Assembly: GCF_003339505.1 (NCBI RefSeq)
Contig: NZ_QPIW01000039.1
Span: forward strand, 1-62,516
Length of the DNA: 62,516 bases
Direction: 5' to 3'
From: Runella aurantiaca
Lineage (GTDB): Bacteria > Bacteroidota > Bacteroidia > Cytophagales > Spirosomataceae
The notes under the pieces were generated by a model. The model was given only the letters and a program-made list of their open reading frames with translations, did no database searches and was not told the origin of the DNA. The position numbers and the translations under genes were made by a program. Shown one piece after another: positions 59,633 through 62,516 of the stretch; position 1 is the stretch's first letter, and each line of letters opens with the position of its first letter.

Positions 59633-62516
59633 CTAGCGGGGCGTACTTTTTGCAGAATCTCTTTTCAGTTGAATGTACTCAGAGGGCGACACATTGTACT
59701 TTGCCTTAAATGCCCTTGCAAAATAGTTAGGGTTTGAGAACCCAACGGCGTAGCCAATTTGTGAAATCTTCATATCGCTTTTTTCAAGCAGTGCCACGGC
59801 CTTTTTAAGTTTTATGGAGCGCACAAATTCCACGGGTGTTTCTCCCGTCAGACTCAATACTTTATTATACAGCGTGCCGCGGCTCATAAACATGGTTTTA
59901 CTCAGAATGTCCACCGACAGGTCTGGGTCTTCGATGTGGTCTTCTACATAGCGCGAGATTTTCAGCAGAAATTTCTCATCCTCCGAAACAAGTTCTATTT
60001 CGGGGGTTTCGAGATTAATATGTTTACTGTAAGTATTTTTTAAGGTAGTGTTAAGATTGAGCAGGTTGCTTATCTTTATGTTCAAAAGCTGAAAACTAAA
60101 GGGTTTCGTAAGATAATCGTTTGCCCCTGTTTCAAGTCCTTTTAATTGGTCAATTTCTTCGGCCAATACCGTGAGCAAAATGACTGGAATGTGCTTGGTT
60201 CTATTATCATTTTTGATTTTCCGAACCATGGCCCTGCCGTCCATGTTGGGCATATTTACATCGCTTACAATTATCTCGGGATGACACGCAAGGGTTTTCT
60301 GCCAACCTTGTTTTCCATCCGATGCCTCAATGATTTTATATTTTGCTTTTAGATTCTCTTTTAAATAAGTTCTAAGGTCTTCACTGTCATCAACAATCAA
60401 AAGAACTGGCTTCCCAATTTTTGAATGCTCTTCGATTTCATCGTTACTGGTTAAGCGAAGGGCGGCCTGTTGCTTTTCATCTTGGGCGTCCGTTAAAGTT
60501 ATCGACTGGGATGAGAGCGGAATCAGGGGCAAATACACCGTAAAAACACTTCCTGCACCTTCTTCACTCTCCACTTTTAGGGTGCCGCCATGAAGTTTCA
60601 CAAACTCCTGAGTGATAGAAAGTCCAATGCCACTACCTTGATTGAGGATGTTTGGGGTGGTGTTGATTTGATAAAACCGGTCAAAGATTTTTTCCAACAT
60701 ATCCGTTGGCATCCCTATTCCTGTATCCTCAATGGTTAGTTTTATCGCATTTTCGGCTTCGGCATCAATCCTGAAATAGACATTGCCTTCTTCATTGGTG
60801 AATTTTATGGCATTAGATAGTAAATTGAGTAAGATGCGCTCTAGCTTTTCCTTATCAAAGATTGTGTGATACTCATTAAAGGCGCTTTTAAAATCAAGCT
60901 GAATGTTTTTTCGCTCCGAAATGTATTTAAATGAATCCACAATCTCTTTTGCAAAGGACACCAGATCACCTTCGGCAAGGTTTAACTTCAGTTCATTGTC
61001 CTCTATTTTACGAAAATCAAGCAATTGGTTTACGAGGTTCAAGAGTCGTTTTGCGTTTCTATTGATTAGATTCAGGGTGTCCAGTTTTTCAATGCTTTTT
61101 TCCTGAAACAACAGACTTTCGATGGGATTTAAAACAAGCGTAAGTGGCGTTTTTAATTCATGGCTCAAATTGGTCAGGAATTTTATTTTCACCTGCTCCA
61201 ACTCCATTTTTCGTTCGGCATCATTTCGTTCTTTTTCTATTAGATGCTTTACTTCAAGGCGTTCTTGCTCCAAAGCAAATTCATTTCTCAATTTCTGTAT
61301 TCCTCGTCTTCGTATGGCCCACAGTGTGGTCATCAAGAGGGCCAAATAGACAAAATAAGCGTAGTAAGTGCGCCAAAAAGGTGGATTTACTACAATTACA
61401 ATGGTTTTTTCGGGGGAATGCCAAGAGCCATCTTCGCTTTTGGCTTTTAATCTAAACGTGTACTTTCCGGGGTCTAAGTTGGTGTAAACGGCCGTTGTAA
61501 CGGAGCCTACATTATTCCATTCTTTGTCAAAACCTTCCAGCATATATGAATATTGACTTTCGTGCGGGGCGGTATAATTCAACGCGACAAAGTCTAATGA
61601 AAAGTTTTGTCGGTAGCTCAAATTAATCTCTTTGGCAACAGATATGTAGTCGGTAATTTCGGAATTGTCTATTGGATTAGCGCTTTTATTATTGATTTTC
61701 AAATCCGTAATGACAATCGGCGGTACATTCTTATTTTGGTAAAGCATTTTTGGGTAGAAATAATTAAAGCCGTCAAGCCCGCCAAAATACATTTCGCCCG
61801 AGCTTGTTTTTAGCCCTGCCCCCACATTAAAGGTACTTTGCTGTATGCCATTGTGATAGGTGTAATTCTTGAATATGCTTTTTTTAGGGTCGAATGTACT
61901 AATTCCCTTATTGGTGCTTACCCATAATTTACCAAATTCATCTTCCAGAATTTTATAAATCACTCCATTTGAAAGCAAATGTTCTTCACTGTACTGGCTA
62001 AATTCCTTATTTTTAGGATTATACAAGCATAGCCCACCTCCAAATACGCCTACCCAAATATGCCCTAGTTTGCTGCAATAAATGCTCAGAACCCTATCTA
62101 AAGGAAGTTTGCTGTTACCGTGATTTAAGACAACAAACGTTTTTTGCACAGGGTCAAATACTGCAATCCCCGAGCCGTTTGAACCGAACCACAGTTTGCC
62201 CTGTTTATCTTCTTCAATAGTAGTAATATATCCGTTTAAAAATAGATTTCGCCCACCATTTAGAGGCAATATTTTATCAAAATGAAGCAACTCTCCCGTT
62301 TTTGGATGGTAAACATATATCCCGTTTCCGTTTGTACCAATCCAGATATTTCCTTGACGGTCAGCCTTTAAGCAGTTGATGGGGATATTAGAGAAATCGG
62401 TTTTACTTTTACTGATAGCAAAATTCCTTACGGTATTTGTGGTTGTGTTTATTGCATAGAGGCCGTCGAGGTACGTACCTACCCAAAGCTCATTGCCCGA
62501 CGGCTCCAAAGCCAAA
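59633..62516 (-). CDS. Hybrid two-component system sensor (HTCS), C-terminal part; begins at 1359 across the join
   Basis: This is the continuation of the gene starting at 1359; the window end is not a real gene end. Numbering from that start, Reg_prop blades run to about residue 670, then a Y_Y_Y domain (about 727-787), one membrane helix (about 796-811), HisKA with the phosphorylated His in LSHELKTPLT (about 863), HATPase (LLSNAIKFTNEEG; DTGIGMP; GSGIGLS), a receiver with phospho-acceptor Asp in SDVNMP (about 1163) and Lys in TKPF, and an AraC-type HTH (about 1274-1366). It senses a periplasmic oligosaccharide and activates transcription from the cytoplasmic side while staying in the membrane. 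With the xylan susC next, it is the regulator of the locus. Confidence 0.95.
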   Translation of the reverse strand, partial: LALEPSGNELWVGTYLDGLYAINTTTNTVRNFAISKSKTDFSNIPINCLKADRQGNIWIGTNGNGIYVYHPKTGELLHFDKILPLNGGRNLFLNGYITTIEEDKQGKLWFGSNGSGIAVFDPVQKTFVVLNHGNSKLPLDRVLSIYCSKLGHIWVGVFGGGLCLYNPKNKEFSQYSEEHLLSNGVIYKILEDEFGKLWVSTNKGISTFDPKKSIFKNYTYHNGIQQSTFNVGAGLKTSSGEMYFGGLDGFNYFYPKMLYQNKNVPPIVITDLKINNKSANPIDNSEITDYISVAKEINLSYRQNFSLDFVALNYTAPHESQYSYMLEGFDKEWNNVGSVTTAVYTNLDPGKYTFRLKAKSEDGSWHSPEKTIVIVVNPPFWRTYYAYFVYLALLMTTLWAIRRRGIQKLRNEFALEQERLEVKHLIEKERNDAERKMELEQVKIKFLTNLSHELKTPLTLVLNPIESLLFQEKSIEKLDTLNLINRNAKRLLNLVNQLLDFRKIEDNELKLNLAEGDLVSFAKEIVDSFKYISERKNIQLDFKSAFNEYHTIFDKEKLERILLNLLSNAIKFTNEEGNVYFRIDAEAENAIKLTIEDTGIGMPTDMLEKIFDRFYQINTTPNILNQGSGIGLSITQEFVKLHGGTLKVESEEGAGSVFTVYLPLIPLSSQSITLTDAQDEKQQAALRLTSNDEIEEHSKIGKPVLLIVDDSEDLRTYLKENLKAKYKIIEASDGKQGWQKTLACHPEIIVSDVNMPNMDGRAMVRKIKNDNRTKHIPVILLTVLAEEIDQLKGLETGANDYLTKPFSFQLLNIKISNLLNLNTTLKNTYSKHINLETPEIELVSEDEKFLLKISRYVEDHIEDPDLSVDILSKTMFMSRGTLYNKVLSLTGETPVEFVRSIKLKKAVALLEKSDMKISQIGYAVGFSNPNYFARAFKAKYNVSPSEYIQLKRDSAKSTPR
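62390..62516. repeat. Terminal overlap, right copy (circular contig)
   Basis: These bases are identical to 1-127. The end of the window should be joined to position 128 to close the circle. Confidence 0.95.

Overview
The window reads as one complete circular plasmid from a member of the Bacteroidota. Its first and last 127 bases are identical, and one long reading frame runs straight through the join when the ends are overlapped, so the unique circle is 62,389 bp. The paired SusC/SusD outer-membrane genes, the hybrid two-component sensor, the many secreted carbohydrate-active enzymes and several TAnnTTTG promoter boxes point to Bacteroidota. A free-living, polymer-degrading Cytophagales-type host is my inference. 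I saw no rRNA, tRNA, relaxase, type IV secretion gene, transposase or CRISPR array.

Layout. (1) Positions 1482-8182, minus strand: an AAA_14/DUF4143 ATPase behind two tandem palindromes, an ankyrin protein, and a susC/susD pair with no enzymes beside it. (2) 9084-13325, plus strand: the plasmid backbone. It holds parA (with a fused N-terminal HTH and a palindromic operator in its promoter), parB, an iteron origin with a perfect DnaA box, and a Rep_3-type initiator. (3) 13685-21270, plus strand: a secreted DUF1080 (3-keto-glycoside hydrolase type) protein and a secreted propeller dehydrogenase fused to cytochrome c. A Crp/Fnr regulator follows, with a four-gene cluster (NADP-binding reductase, DinB, alpha/beta hydrolase, lectin-like protein). 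(4) 21814-25924: an HxlR regulator divergent from a four-gene SDR/hydrolase/MDR operon. (5) 26170-27193: an AraC-type regulator with a metal-binding N-terminus, overlapped by a truncated metal-locus ORF, and IS-like inverted repeats. (6) 27194-62516 and on through the join to 1359, all minus strand: one very large xylan utilisation locus of about 37 kb.

How the xylan locus should work. The hybrid sensor (HTCS, 1371 residues, split by the contig ends) senses a xylan fragment in the periplasm and would activate the locus. SusC/SusD (56146-59280, 54328-56139) bind and import oligosaccharides. Two GH10 enzymes and a GH30 lipoprotein cut the backbone. Two secreted GH43s, a GH127 and a GH95 remove side chains. 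An unusually large set of esterases (six intact CE1-type catalytic domains in five genes, plus SASA-NodB and SGNH-carboxylesterase fusions) removes acyl groups. A GPH symporter carries short products into the cytoplasm, where a GH43 without a signal peptide finishes them. No alpha-glucuronidase (GH67/GH115), xylose isomerase or xylulokinase is present, so the chromosome must supply those steps. The whole substrate-use trait, including its sensor, therefore travels on a plasmid with its own replication and partition genes.
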